Below are positions 8,027 through 15,253 of a stretch of 34,848 bases of DNA, piece by piece; the stretch's first letter is position 1, and each line of letters begins with the position of its first letter. Location of the stretch: the NCBI GenBank assembly GCA_023389275.1, contig JAEWEN010000090.1, forward strand, positions 1-34,848, given 5' to 3'. Source of the DNA: Bacillota bacterium. GTDB taxonomy: Bacteria > Bacillota > Clostridia > Clostridiales > Caloramatoraceae. The notes under the pieces were generated by a model. The model searched no databases and was not told the DNA's origin. It saw only the letters and a list, made by a program, of their open reading frames with translations. The position numbers and the translations under genes are program-made.

Positions 8027-8797
8027 ATGGAAAATAGAATAAATAAATTATTTAAAGGTCTTAGGGAAGAAAATAAAAAAGCATTTGTTACTTATCTTAT
8101 GACAGGTGAGGAGTCTCTTGAAAAAACCAAACAAGATATTTTAAGACTTGAAAAAATGGGAACTCACTTAATTGAATTAGGAGTACCGTTTTCAGATCCT
8201 TCAGCAGATGGTAAAGTTATACAAGATGCTGGAATTAAAGCACTTGAAAAAAATATATCAATTAAAGACGTTATAAGTTTAGTAAAAGATATTAGAGAGT
8301 TAAGTGAAATACCAATTGTTATTATGACATATTTAAATCCTGTATTTTCAATGGGAATAGATAAGTTTTTTAAAGAGGCATCTAAAGTTGGTGTAGATGG
8401 AATTATTATACCAGACCTTCCATATGAAGAGTATAATATGATAAAATATGAGGTAGAAAATAATAATGTACTATTTATACCACTTGTAGGATTAACATCA
8501 GGCCGTGACAGAATAGAAAAAATATCAGCTATGGCTAAAGGATTTTTATATGCTGTAAATGTTTTATCAGTAACAGGAGAAAATACAAAACTTACAGATA
8601 AAACTAATCTACTTTTAGATGATGCAAGAAGTGTATCTAATGTTCCTGTATTATCAGGATTTGGAGTTTCTAGTGTTGAAAAAATAAACAGTGTAAAAAA
8701 ACATTGTGACGGAGTTATTGTAGGAAGTAAAATTATAAAACTAATACAAGAAAATAACTGGGATGAAATTCAAAATCTTATAAATGCATTAAATTAG
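8027..8797 (+). CDS. trpA: Tryptophan synthase alpha chain
   Basis: A 256-residue TIM barrel that splits indole-3-glycerol phosphate into indole and glyceraldehyde 3-phosphate and channels indole to TrpB. The active-site segment LIELGVPFSDPSADG holds both catalytic acids (Glu50 and Asp61), and the C-terminal SGFGVSS and GVIVGSKI bind phosphate. It starts 2 bases after trpB. It is the last gene of the T-box operon and is followed by a hairpin terminator. Confidence 0.95.
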   Translation: MENRINKLFKGLREENKKAFVTYLMTGEESLEKTKQDILRLEKMGTHLIELGVPFSDPSADGKVIQDAGIKALEKNISIKDVISLVKDIRELSEIPIVIMTYLNPVFSMGIDKFFKEASKVGVDGIIIPDLPYEEYNMIKYEVENNNVLFIPLVGLTSGRDRIEKISAMAKGFLYAVNVLSVTGENTKLTDKTNLLLDDARSVSNVPVLSGFGVSSVEKINSVKKHCDGVIVGSKIIKLIQENNWDEIQNLINALN

Positions 8798-8801
8798 AAA
8801 A

Positions 8802-8838
8802 GAGAAAGCTACATTATGGAAATAATGTAGCTTTCTTA
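8802..8838 (+). terminator. Terminator after trpA
   Basis: A stem of at least 14 perfect base pairs (8804-8817 with 8822-8835), extendable to 16 with a G-T pair, and loop GGAA. The T-run after it is short (TTATT). It probably ends the trp operon, and the following promoter's -35 box begins right at its edge (8839). Confidence 0.75.
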
Positions 8839-8867
8839 TTGACATAGGTAAAATTTGACTGTATATT
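8839..8867 (+). promoter_or_regulatory. Promoter of the rrf2-rrf2-metY operon
   Basis: TTGACA (8839-8844), a 17-base spacer and TATATT (8862-8867), close to consensus. The 40 bases between the -10 box and the gene contain AT-rich partial repeats (ATATTTAACATAT, ACTAGGAATT) that could bind one of the Rrf2 regulators encoded downstream. No firm operator could be assigned. Confidence 0.7.
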
Positions 8868-8907
8868 TAACATATAGATTTACTAGGAATTAATATGGAG
8901 GGATAAA

Positions 8908-9363
8908 ATGAAAATATCTACTAAGGGAAGATATGGACTTGAGGCTTTAATGGATATAGCTATTTTTTCTGCAGGGGATAGTGTTTCATTAAAAACAATA
9001 TCAAGTAGAAGAGATATATCACAAAAGTACCTTGAACATATTTTTATTGCTTTAAAGAAAAATAAAATAGTTGAAAGTACAAGAGGTGGACAAGGAGGAT
9101 ATAAAATTACAAGACCACTTGATGAGGTTACAGTAGGTGAAGTTTTAAGAGCTCTTGAGGGGTCGTTATCTCCTGTTAAATGCATAGAAAGTTCTAATCC
9201 TAATTGTAAGGATTATGATAAGTGCATATCAAAGGATGTGTGGATGAGTATTAAAAATGCATTAGATGAAACAGTTGATAATATAACACTAAAAGATTTA
9301 GTTGAAAAATATAATGACTTAAATGAAAAAAATCTTCACAATAATATAGAGTATTTTATATAG
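8908..9363 (+). CDS. Rrf2-family regulator with cysteine triad (IscR-like)
   Basis: A 151-residue Rrf2-family winged helix-turn-helix protein. It opens MKISTKGRYGLEALMDIA and has the recognition-helix segment ISQKYLEHIFIALKKNKIV and the wing GGQGGYKI. Cys92, Cys100 and Cys106 form a C-x7-C-x5-C triad in the position where IscR and NsrR bind an Fe-S cluster, so it probably senses Fe-S status, redox or nitric oxide. GGAGGG precedes the ATG. It is first in an operon with a second Rrf2 gene and a sulfhydrylase, 17 bases before the second. Whether it is an IscR or another cluster-binding member is not decidable here: no iscS or iscU is nearby. Confidence 0.85.
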   Translation: MKISTKGRYGLEALMDIAIFSAGDSVSLKTISSRRDISQKYLEHIFIALKKNKIVESTRGGQGGYKITRPLDEVTVGEVLRALEGSLSPVKCIESSNPNCKDYDKCISKDVWMSIKNALDETVDNITLKDLVEKYNDLNEKNLHNNIEYFI

Positions 9364-9380
9364 AAAGTGATGTGTTTAAT

Positions 9381-9821
9381 ATGAAATTATCTACAAAAGG
9401 AAGATATGGGCTTAGAGCAATGATTGATCTTGCTGCTAATTTTACAGGAGAATATATTCCTCTTTATAAAATAGCTGAAAGACAAGGAATATCAGAAAGA
9501 TATTTAGAACAAGTTTTTTCAGCACTAAAAAAAGCAGGTCTTGTAAAAAGTATTAAAGGAGCACAAGGTGGATATGCTCTTTCAGGAGAAACTAAAGATA
9601 TAACAGTTAAAGATATACTATCTACTTTAGAAGGTGACATTTCTATTATAGACAATTTAGAGTTTAGTCAAAATGATACTTTAAAAGAGTGTATAAAAAT
9701 AAATGTTTGGGATAAGATGGATGAGGCTATTGAAAATGTTGTAAATAACATTACATTAGAAGACTTAGTTAGAAAATATGATAAAGTCAATAGAAGAAAT
9801 GAAATTATGTATTATATATAG
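9381..9821 (+). CDS. Rrf2-family regulator lacking the cysteine triad (CymR-like)
   Basis: A 146-residue paralogue of the preceding gene (MKLSTKGRYGLRAMIDLA, then ISERYLEQVFSALKKAGLV and GAQGGYAL). Only one cysteine remains in the sensor region (Cys104, aligned with Cys106 of the neighbour), so it cannot hold the usual three-Cys cluster. This resembles CymR, the Rrf2 regulator of cysteine metabolism in Bacillus and Staphylococcus that works with CysK. A sulfhydrylase gene follows after 23 bases with no terminator, supporting a sulfur-metabolism role. The start is set at ATG 9381; a GTG at 9372 in the same frame has no properly spaced ribosome binding site. The CymR role is inferred. Confidence 0.8.
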   Translation: MKLSTKGRYGLRAMIDLAANFTGEYIPLYKIAERQGISERYLEQVFSALKKAGLVKSIKGAQGGYALSGETKDITVKDILSTLEGDISIIDNLEFSQNDTLKECIKINVWDKMDEAIENVVNNITLEDLVRKYDKVNRRNEIMYYI

Positions 9822-9844
9822 TTGAATTTTAAGGGGGATAACTT

Positions 9845-11131
9845 ATGGAAAGAAAATTAGGATTTGATACACTTCAAGTAAGAGCGGGACAAAAGGTGGA
9901 TCCTACAACAGGGGCTATGGCAGTTCCTATATATCAAACAACATCATATGTTTTCAACGATGTTGATCATGCAGCTAACTTATTTGCGTTAAAAGAAGCA
10001 GGAAATATATATACAAGACTTACAAATCCAACAACAGATGTTTTAGAGCAAAGAATTGCAGCTTTAGAAGGTGGTGCAGCAGCTCTTGTTGTATCATCAG
10101 GTTCTGCAGCTATAACATATGCTATTATGAATATAGCTGGAGCAGGAGATGAGATAGTATCAGCAAGTACGCTTTATGGAGGAACATATAATTTATTTGC
10201 TCAAACTTTACCTAGGTTTGGAATAAAAACTGTATTTGTAGATTCAGATAATGTTGATAATTTTAAAAACGCTATAAATGAAAATACAAAAGCAATATAT
10301 ATTGAAACAATAGGGAATCCAAATGCAAATATTATAGATATAGAAAAAGTAGCAAGTATTGCTCATGAAAATTCTATTCCATTAATAGTAGATAATACCT
10401 TTGGAACACCTTATTTAATAAAACCAATTGAGTTTGGTGCAGATATTGTAGTTCATTCTGCAACTAAGTTTATAGGTGGTCATGGTACTTCAATGGGAGG
10501 AGTTGTTGTAGACTCTGGTAAGTTTGATTGGAAAGCTTCAGGAAAATTTAACGGATTAACACAACCAGACCCTAGTTATAATGGACTTGTATATACTGAA
10601 AGTTTTGGAAATCTTGCATATATAGTAAAAATGAGAGCACAGCTTTTAAGAGATACAGGAGCAGCTATTAGTCCATTTAATGCATTTATGTTATTACAAG
10701 GAGTAGAAACACTTTCCCTAAGAGTGCAAAAACATGTTTCTAATGCTGAAAAAATAGCAGAGTTTTTAAATAAAAATGAAAATGTTGAATGGGTAAGTTA
10801 TCCAGGGCTTAAAGGAAATAAATATTATGATTTAGGCAAAAAGTATTTTCCAAAAGGTGTTGGTTCTATTTTTACATTTGGTATAAAAGGGGATATAAAC
10901 ACAGCTAAAAAGTTTATAGAAAATCTAGAGCTATTTTCACTTTTAGCAAATGTTGCAGATGCAAAATCACTTGTTATACATCCAGCTAGTACAACACATG
11001 GACAGTTAAGTAGTGAAGAGCTAAAAGCTGTTGGGATAGAAGAAAACCTTATAAGACTATCTATTGGTATAGAAGATGTAGATGACTTAATTTATGATTT
11101 GGAAAATGCACTTAATATAGCAGTAAAATAA
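9845..11131 (+). CDS. metY: O-acetylhomoserine sulfhydrylase (aminocarboxypropyltransferase)
   Basis: A 428-residue PLP enzyme of the Cys/Met metabolism family. The PLP lysine is Lys208 in HSATKFIGGHGTSMGG. N-terminal GFDTLQVRAGQ and IYQTTSYVF and the long insert after the lysine (GLTQPDPSYNGLVY) are typical of O-acetylhomoserine sulfhydrylases rather than shorter cystathionine enzymes. It makes homocysteine from O-acetylhomoserine and sulfide, or methionine with methanethiol. AAGGGGGAT is 6-7 bases before the ATG. It is third in the operon after two Rrf2 regulators. Its product homocysteine is the substrate of the MetH encoded about 9 kb downstream. Confidence 0.9.
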   Translation: MERKLGFDTLQVRAGQKVDPTTGAMAVPIYQTTSYVFNDVDHAANLFALKEAGNIYTRLTNPTTDVLEQRIAALEGGAAALVVSSGSAAITYAIMNIAGAGDEIVSASTLYGGTYNLFAQTLPRFGIKTVFVDSDNVDNFKNAINENTKAIYIETIGNPNANIIDIEKVASIAHENSIPLIVDNTFGTPYLIKPIEFGADIVVHSATKFIGGHGTSMGGVVVDSGKFDWKASGKFNGLTQPDPSYNGLVYTESFGNLAYIVKMRAQLLRDTGAAISPFNAFMLLQGVETLSLRVQKHVSNAEKIAEFLNKNENVEWVSYPGLKGNKYYDLGKKYFPKGVGSIFTFGIKGDINTAKKFIENLELFSLLANVADAKSLVIHPASTTHGQLSSEELKAVGIEENLIRLSIGIEDVDDLIYDLENALNIAVK

Positions 11132-11136
11132 ATAGC

Positions 11137-11167
11137 AAACGCTTTCTTTTTAGAAGGCGTTTTTTTA
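11137..11167 (+). terminator. Terminator after metY
   Basis: An 11-bp stem with one G-T pair (11137-11147 with 11152-11162), loop TTTT, followed directly by a T-run (TTTTTTTATTA). It is a strong intrinsic terminator placed 5 bases after the metY stop. Confidence 0.88.
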
Positions 11168-11188
11168 TTAATTAAATTTATAACAATA

Positions 11189-11217
11189 TTGACTTTTAAT
11201 TTAAATTTATGTAAATT
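11189..11217 (+). promoter_or_regulatory. Promoter of nadA-nadC
   Basis: TTGACT (11189-11194), a 17-base spacer and TAAATT (11212-11217). The -10 box is weak. It is the only well-spaced pair between the metY terminator and nadA. No clear NiaR-type operator was recognised. Confidence 0.55.
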
Positions 11218-11243
11218 TTGGATAAGATTTAAGTTAAAGGAGA

Positions 11244-12167
11244 ATGAATTTGGAAAATAAAGAGTTAGTTAAAGAAATAGAAAAACTAAAAAAAGAGAAA
11301 AATGCAATAATATTAGCTCACAATTATCAAGTACCAGAGATTCAAGATATTGCTGATATTGTAGGAGATTCATTAAAGCTTAGTCAAGAAGCAGCTAAAA
11401 CTAAGGCAGATATAATAGTTCTTGCTGGAGTAAGTTTTATGGCTGAAAGCTGTAAAATACTTTCACCTATAAAAAAGGTTTTATTACCTGTTAAAGATGC
11501 AGGGTGTCCTATGGCTGATATGATAGACGTTGAGAGACTTAAAGAGTTTAAAAAAAAGCACAAAGATTGTTCTGTTGTATGTTATGTTAATTCTTCAGCT
11601 GAAGTTAAAGGCGAAAGTGATATTTGTTGTACGTCATCTAACGCTTTTAAAATTGTTAATAGTTTAGATACAAAGAAAGTATTATTTATACCTGATAAAA
11701 ATCTTGGTACATATATAAAAAACAATGTTAAAGATAAAGAAGTAATACCATATAAAGGTTTTTGTGTAACACATAATAGAATTAATATGGAAGAGGTAGA
11801 TAATATGCTTGAAAAGCATAAAGATGCACTTTTACTTGCACACCCAGAATGTGATAACAAGGTTTTAGAAAAAGCACATTTTATTGGAAGTACATCTGCA
11901 ATAATAAATTATGCTAAAGAGTCTAATAATAAAAAATTTATTATAGCAACAGAGATTGGAGTAATGCATAAGCTTAAAAATGACAATAAACACACAAACA
12001 AAGAGTTTTATCTTTTATCTGACTCATTAGTATGTTCAAACATGAAAAAAACTAAATTAAATGATATATATAACTGTCTTAAAAATGAAGAATTTGAAAT
12101 AATCTTAGAAGAAAATATAAGGCTTAAAGCAAAAAAATCTCTTGATAAAATGCTTGAGTTAAGCTAG
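11244..12167 (+). CDS. nadA: Quinolinate synthase
   Basis: Quinolinate synthase condenses iminoaspartate with dihydroxyacetone phosphate using a [4Fe-4S] cluster. Motifs include LAHNYQVPEIQDIADIVGDS, YVNSSAEVKG and HPEC. By spacing, the three cluster ligands are Cys88 (AGCPMAD), Cys174 (KGFC) and Cys264 (LVCSNMK). The frame from ATG 11244 gives 307 residues, but AAAGGAG (11236-11242) ends only one base before that ATG. The in-frame TTG at 11250 has ideal 7-base spacing and would give 305 residues (MENKELV...), so TTG may be the true start. nadC follows after 10 bases; nadB, which supplies its substrate, is 3 kb away beyond the pan genes. Confidence 0.94.
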   Translation: MNLENKELVKEIEKLKKEKNAIILAHNYQVPEIQDIADIVGDSLKLSQEAAKTKADIIVLAGVSFMAESCKILSPIKKVLLPVKDAGCPMADMIDVERLKEFKKKHKDCSVVCYVNSSAEVKGESDICCTSSNAFKIVNSLDTKKVLFIPDKNLGTYIKNNVKDKEVIPYKGFCVTHNRINMEEVDNMLEKHKDALLLAHPECDNKVLEKAHFIGSTSAIINYAKESNNKKFIIATEIGVMHKLKNDNKHTNKEFYLLSDSLVCSNMKKTKLNDIYNCLKNEEFEIILEENIRLKAKKSLDKMLELS

Positions 12168-12177
12168 GAGATAAATT

Positions 12178-13008
12178 ATGTTAGATAGATTTTTAATTAA
12201 AGATATTGTAAAAAATGCTGTTTTTGAGGATATAGGATCAGGAGATTTAAGCTCTAATTTAATAGATAATAATATTTTAGGAAAAGCAAAAATTACCTCT
12301 AAGGAAAAAGGAGTTATATGTGGTCTTATTTTAGTTTCAGAAGTTTATAACATTATAGATAACTGTGTAAATATAAAGTTTTTAAAAAATGATGGAGATG
12401 AAGTAGACAAAGGCGATGATATAGCTATAATTAGTGGAAAACTAAATAGCATTTTAAAAGGGGAGAGAGTAGCTTTAAACTTTTTACAAAGATTAAGTGG
12501 TATAGCTACAATGTCTAAAAAATACTTTAATGAAATAAAAGAGTATGATGTAAAAGTAACAGACACTAGAAAAACAACTCCAGGTCTTAGAATACTTGAA
12601 AAACATGCTGTTAAAATAGGTGGGTGTTTTAATCATAGATATAACCTAGCAAGTGGAATTATGATTAAGGATAATCATATAAAAGCTCTTAAGGGAATAA
12701 AAAACGCTGTAGATAAAGCAAGGGAATCTATACCACATACCTATAAAATAGAAGTTGAAGTATCAAATATAAATGAAATGAAAGAAGCATTAGACGCAAA
12801 GGCAGATATAATTATGCTAGATAATATGGATATAGAAGACATGAAAAAATGTGTTTTATTAAATTCAGGAAAAAGCATATTAGAAGCATCGGGAAATATA
12901 ACTTTAAACAATGTAAAAGAAGTTGCAAAAACTGGAGTAAATATTATATCAACAGGTGAGCTAACCCACTCTGTTAAAAGCCTCGATATAAGTTTAAATA
13001 TATATTAG
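12178..13008 (+). CDS. nadC: Nicotinate-nucleotide pyrophosphorylase (quinolinate phosphoribosyltransferase)
   Basis: A 276-residue enzyme converting quinolinate and PRPP to nicotinate mononucleotide, the third step of de novo NAD synthesis. Visible motifs are FEDIGSGDLSS near the N-terminus, LNFLQRLSGIAT, TDTRKTTPGLR, the KHAVKIGGCFNHRYNL substrate-binding stretch, MIKDNHI and IMLDNM. TAGGAG overlapping the nadA stop serves as ribosome binding site. The last codons and stop lie inside a 16-bp hairpin shared with the convergent panD. Confidence 0.95.
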   Translation: MLDRFLIKDIVKNAVFEDIGSGDLSSNLIDNNILGKAKITSKEKGVICGLILVSEVYNIIDNCVNIKFLKNDGDEVDKGDDIAIISGKLNSILKGERVALNFLQRLSGIATMSKKYFNEIKEYDVKVTDTRKTTPGLRILEKHAVKIGGCFNHRYNLASGIMIKDNHIKALKGIKNAVDKARESIPHTYKIEVEVSNINEMKEALDAKADIIMLDNMDIEDMKKCVLLNSGKSILEASGNITLNNVKEVAKTGVNIISTGELTHSVKSLDISLNIY

Positions 13009-13035
13009 GATTGGCTAGTGCCAATCCTAATATAT
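13000..13035. terminator. Bidirectional hairpin between nadC and panD
   Basis: A perfect 16-bp stem (13000-13015 with 13020-13035), loop TAGT, spans the ends of two convergent genes. It contains the nadC stop (TAG 13006-13008) and the panD stop (complement of 13027-13029). T-runs on both sides are short, so termination strength is uncertain, but the shape and position fit a shared terminator. Confidence 0.75.
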
Positions 13036-13410
13036 TTCTCCATGATTTTCATAAAAGGAAACCTTATTAATTTGATTTTTTTCATCTACAAATACAACTT
13101 TAGGTTTGTGAATTTTTGCTTCATTTAATTCCATTGAAGCATAGGACATTATAATTATTTTGTCATTTGGTTGAACACACCTTGCAGCAGCTCCATTTAC
13201 ACAAATAATCCCACTGTTTTTTTCTCCTTTTATAGTATATGTTTCAAATCTTTCACCATTATTTATATTTACAATGTGAACTTTTTCATATTCTAAAATA
13301 CCTGCTGCATTTAAAAGTGAAGAATCTATAGTTATGCTTCCTACATAGTCAAGTTTAGCTTCAGTTACACTTGCTCTGTGGATTTTTGAATTTAACATTG
13401 TTATATTCAA
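13027..13410 (-). CDS. panD: Aspartate 1-decarboxylase (pyruvoyl enzyme precursor)
   Basis: A proenzyme that cleaves itself to form a pyruvoyl group and makes beta-alanine for pantothenate. With a TTG start at 13410 the protein is 127 residues, and the cleavage pair Gly24-Ser25 in YVGSITID falls at the family positions. The N-terminus MNITMLNSKIHRA aligns with other PanD starts (M-x-x-T-M-x-x-x-K-x-H-R). AAGGTGG lies upstream of this TTG; a longer frame from GTG 13422 would begin inside the ribosome binding site. NGAAARCVQPND and IIIMSYASM are also family segments. It is last in the panB-panC-panD operon, 13 bases after panC. Confidence 0.93.
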   Translation of the reverse strand: MNITMLNSKIHRASVTEAKLDYVGSITIDSSLLNAAGILEYEKVHIVNINNGERFETYTIKGEKNSGIICVNGAAARCVQPNDKIIIMSYASMELNEAKIHKPKVVFVDEKNQINKVSFYENHGEIY

Positions 13411-13423
13411 CTTTACCACCACC

Positions 13424-14266
13424 TTAAGATTTTAAAATTAAGTTATCAATAAGTCTAGTTTTTCCTATAAAAACAGCTAAAGCAATAAGTGTATTTTCAC
13501 TTATATACTTAATAGGTTCTAGGGTAGTAGCATTTACAATTTCTATATAATCAATTTTAGCTAAAGGTTCTTTATTTATTTCATCTATTATTAACTGCTT
13601 TAATTTACTAGAATCTTTTGTTGTATTTAAATACTGCTTAGCTTTAAATAAAGATTTATTTAAGCAAAGTGCAGCAGATCTTTCTTCCTGATTTAAATAA
13701 GCATTTCTTGAGCTTAAAGCAAGTCCGTCTTTTTCTCTATAAATAGGACAAGGTACTATTTTAATATCTAGATTTAAATCATAAACCATTTTTTCTATAA
13801 CTTTAAGTTGTTGGTAATCTTTTTCACCAAAATAAGCTGTATTACACTTTGTAATATTAAAAAGCTTTAAAACAGCTGTAGTAACGCCTTTAAAGTGATC
13901 AGGTCTACTTTTACCACATAGATTAGAAGTAATATTATTAACTTGAACGAAACTTGAAAAATCTTTTTTATACATTTCATTTTCATCTGGAATAAAAACT
14001 ATATCAACATTAGAGTTTTTGCAAATTAAAAGGTCTTTATCTATATCCTTTGGGTAAGTAGATAAGTCTTCACTTTTAGAAAACTGAAGAGGATTTATAA
14101 AAATAGATACTATAACCTTATCATTTTCTAATCTAGCTTTTTCTATTAAAGATTTATGTCCATTATGTAAGTATCCCATTGTAGGAACCAATCCTATAAT
14201 TTTATTATTTAGTTTATATGTACTTACAAAATCTTTTAAATCATTTATTTTATTTAAAACCTTCAT
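13424..14266 (-). CDS. panC: Pantothenate synthetase (pantoate-beta-alanine ligase)
   Basis: A 280-residue ATP-dependent ligase joining pantoate and beta-alanine. It has LVPTMGYLHNGHKSLI with the HIGH-like HNGH at 34-37, SIFINPLQFS, CGKSRPDHFKGVTTAVLKL, TAYFGEKDYQQL and the KMSKS-like LALSSRNAYL. It therefore belongs to the cytidylyltransferase-like superfamily, and its length is normal. It sits between panB (10-base gap) and panD, with GGAGG upstream of the start. Confidence 0.95.
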   Translation of the reverse strand: MKVLNKINDLKDFVSTYKLNNKIIGLVPTMGYLHNGHKSLIEKARLENDKVIVSIFINPLQFSKSEDLSTYPKDIDKDLLICKNSNVDIVFIPDENEMYKKDFSSFVQVNNITSNLCGKSRPDHFKGVTTAVLKLFNITKCNTAYFGEKDYQQLKVIEKMVYDLNLDIKIVPCPIYREKDGLALSSRNAYLNQEERSAALCLNKSLFKAKQYLNTTKDSSKLKQLIIDEINKEPLAKIDYIEIVNATTLEPIKYISENTLIALAVFIGKTRLIDNLILKS

Positions 14267-14276
14267 AAATTACCTC

Positions 14277-15080
14277 CTAATTTATTGAAAATGAGTGAGA
14301 ATCTAATGGAAAATTGCCATTACAAACATCACTAATATATTCATTTATACAGTTTTGAATTTCCTTATTTAGATTACAATACTGTTTAACAAATTTAGGA
14401 TTTAAATTATCAAAAAGACCTAACATATCTTCTAAAACTAAAATTTGCCCAGTAGTATACTTTCCAGAGCCTATTCCTATTGTTGGTATAGATATACTTT
14501 CATCTATAAGTTTAGCTATTTCATATGGGATACATTCAAGAACTATTGAAAATACACCAGAGTCTTCAAGTGCTTTAGCACTTTCGATTAAAGATTTAAT
14601 TTCTTTAACATTTTTTCCTTGCACCTTATAGCCACCTAGATTATTAACAGACTGAGGGGTTAAACCAATATGTCCCATAACAGGTATTTTAGAATTTACT
14701 ATTTCTTTTACAGTAGAAGATATTTCACAGCCACCTTCTAGTTTCACAGCATGACACATTCCTTCTTTAATAAGAATACCTGCATTTTTTACAGCATCAT
14801 AATTAGATGTTGTATATGACATAAAAGGCATATCGCATATTATGAAGCTGTTTTTTGCACCATTTGCAACAGCTTTTGAATGATGAACCATATCATTAAT
14901 TGTTACTGGAAGGGTATTTTCGTACCCAAGAGCAACCATTCCAAGTGAGTCACCAACTAATATAGCATCTATGCTGCAAGAGTCGATTATTTTAGACATG
15001 TAGTAATTATGAGCTGTTAAAAGGGTAAGCTTTTTGTTATTCGCTTTTGCTTCCCTGAAATTTAAAATTGTGTTTTTCAT
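14277..15080 (-). CDS. panB: 3-methyl-2-oxobutanoate hydroxymethyltransferase
   Basis: A 267-residue TIM-barrel enzyme making ketopantoate from 2-oxoisovalerate and methylene-tetrahydrofolate, the first committed pantothenate step. Metal-binding residues are visible as Asp44 (LVGDSLGM), Asp83 (ICDMPFMSY) and Glu115 (VKLEGG), with HIGLTPQSV and IGIGSG further on. AAGGAGG is 5-7 bases before the ATG. It is first in the minus-strand panBCD operon, whose promoter region carries a palindrome. The enzyme depends on folate and on the valine precursor, so the pathway connects to the folate operon elsewhere in the window. Confidence 0.95.
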   Translation of the reverse strand: MKNTILNFREAKANNKKLTLLTAHNYYMSKIIDSCSIDAILVGDSLGMVALGYENTLPVTINDMVHHSKAVANGAKNSFIICDMPFMSYTTSNYDAVKNAGILIKEGMCHAVKLEGGCEISSTVKEIVNSKIPVMGHIGLTPQSVNNLGGYKVQGKNVKEIKSLIESAKALEDSGVFSIVLECIPYEIAKLIDESISIPTIGIGSGKYTTGQILVLEDMLGLFDNLNPKFVKQYCNLNKEIQNCINEYISDVCNGNFPLDSHSFSIN

Positions 15081-15094
15081 TATTAATCCTCCTT

Positions 15095-15120
15095 AGGTAT
15101 GGTTCAATTGATACCATCCT
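15095..15120. repeat. Palindrome between the panB promoter and start codon
   Basis: Arms ATGGT (15099-15103) and ACCAT (15113-15117), extended by GG/CC at 15096-15097 and 15118-15119 with a mismatch, flank an inner palindrome TCAATTGA (15104-15111). It lies at or just after the predicted panB transcription start and beside its ribosome binding site. It may be a repressor site or a leader hairpin. The regulator is not known. Confidence 0.45.
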
Positions 15121-15127
15121 ACTATAG

Positions 15128-15156
15128 AATTTACCTAAAAAAGGAAAATAATTCAA
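15128..15156 (-). promoter_or_regulatory. Possible promoter of panBCD
   Basis: On the minus strand, TTGAAT (complement of 15151-15156), 17 bases, then TAAATT (complement of 15128-15133). Both boxes are imperfect. The expected start near 15121 would put the palindrome directly downstream. Confidence 0.4.
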
Positions 15157-15193
15157 GGATTTCTTTTGTAATATTATTAAAAATATAACTATG

Positions 15194-15221
15194 TTGAAAA
15201 AGTTTGTAAAAAATATACAAT
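15194..15221 (+). promoter_or_regulatory. Probable promoter of nadB
   Basis: TTGAAA (15194-15199), 16 bases, TACAAT (15216-15221, five of six consensus bases). This gives a leader of about 25 bases before the nadB ribosome binding site and makes nadB a transcription unit separate from nadA-nadC. Confidence 0.5.
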
Positions 15222-15253
15222 TATAAAAAGATTATATAAAAGTGGGGGATAAT

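Noticed and set aside
9822..9844. SAM riboswitch upstream of metY
   Set aside because: The gap is 23 bases and the region before the Rrf2 genes has no S-box sequence.
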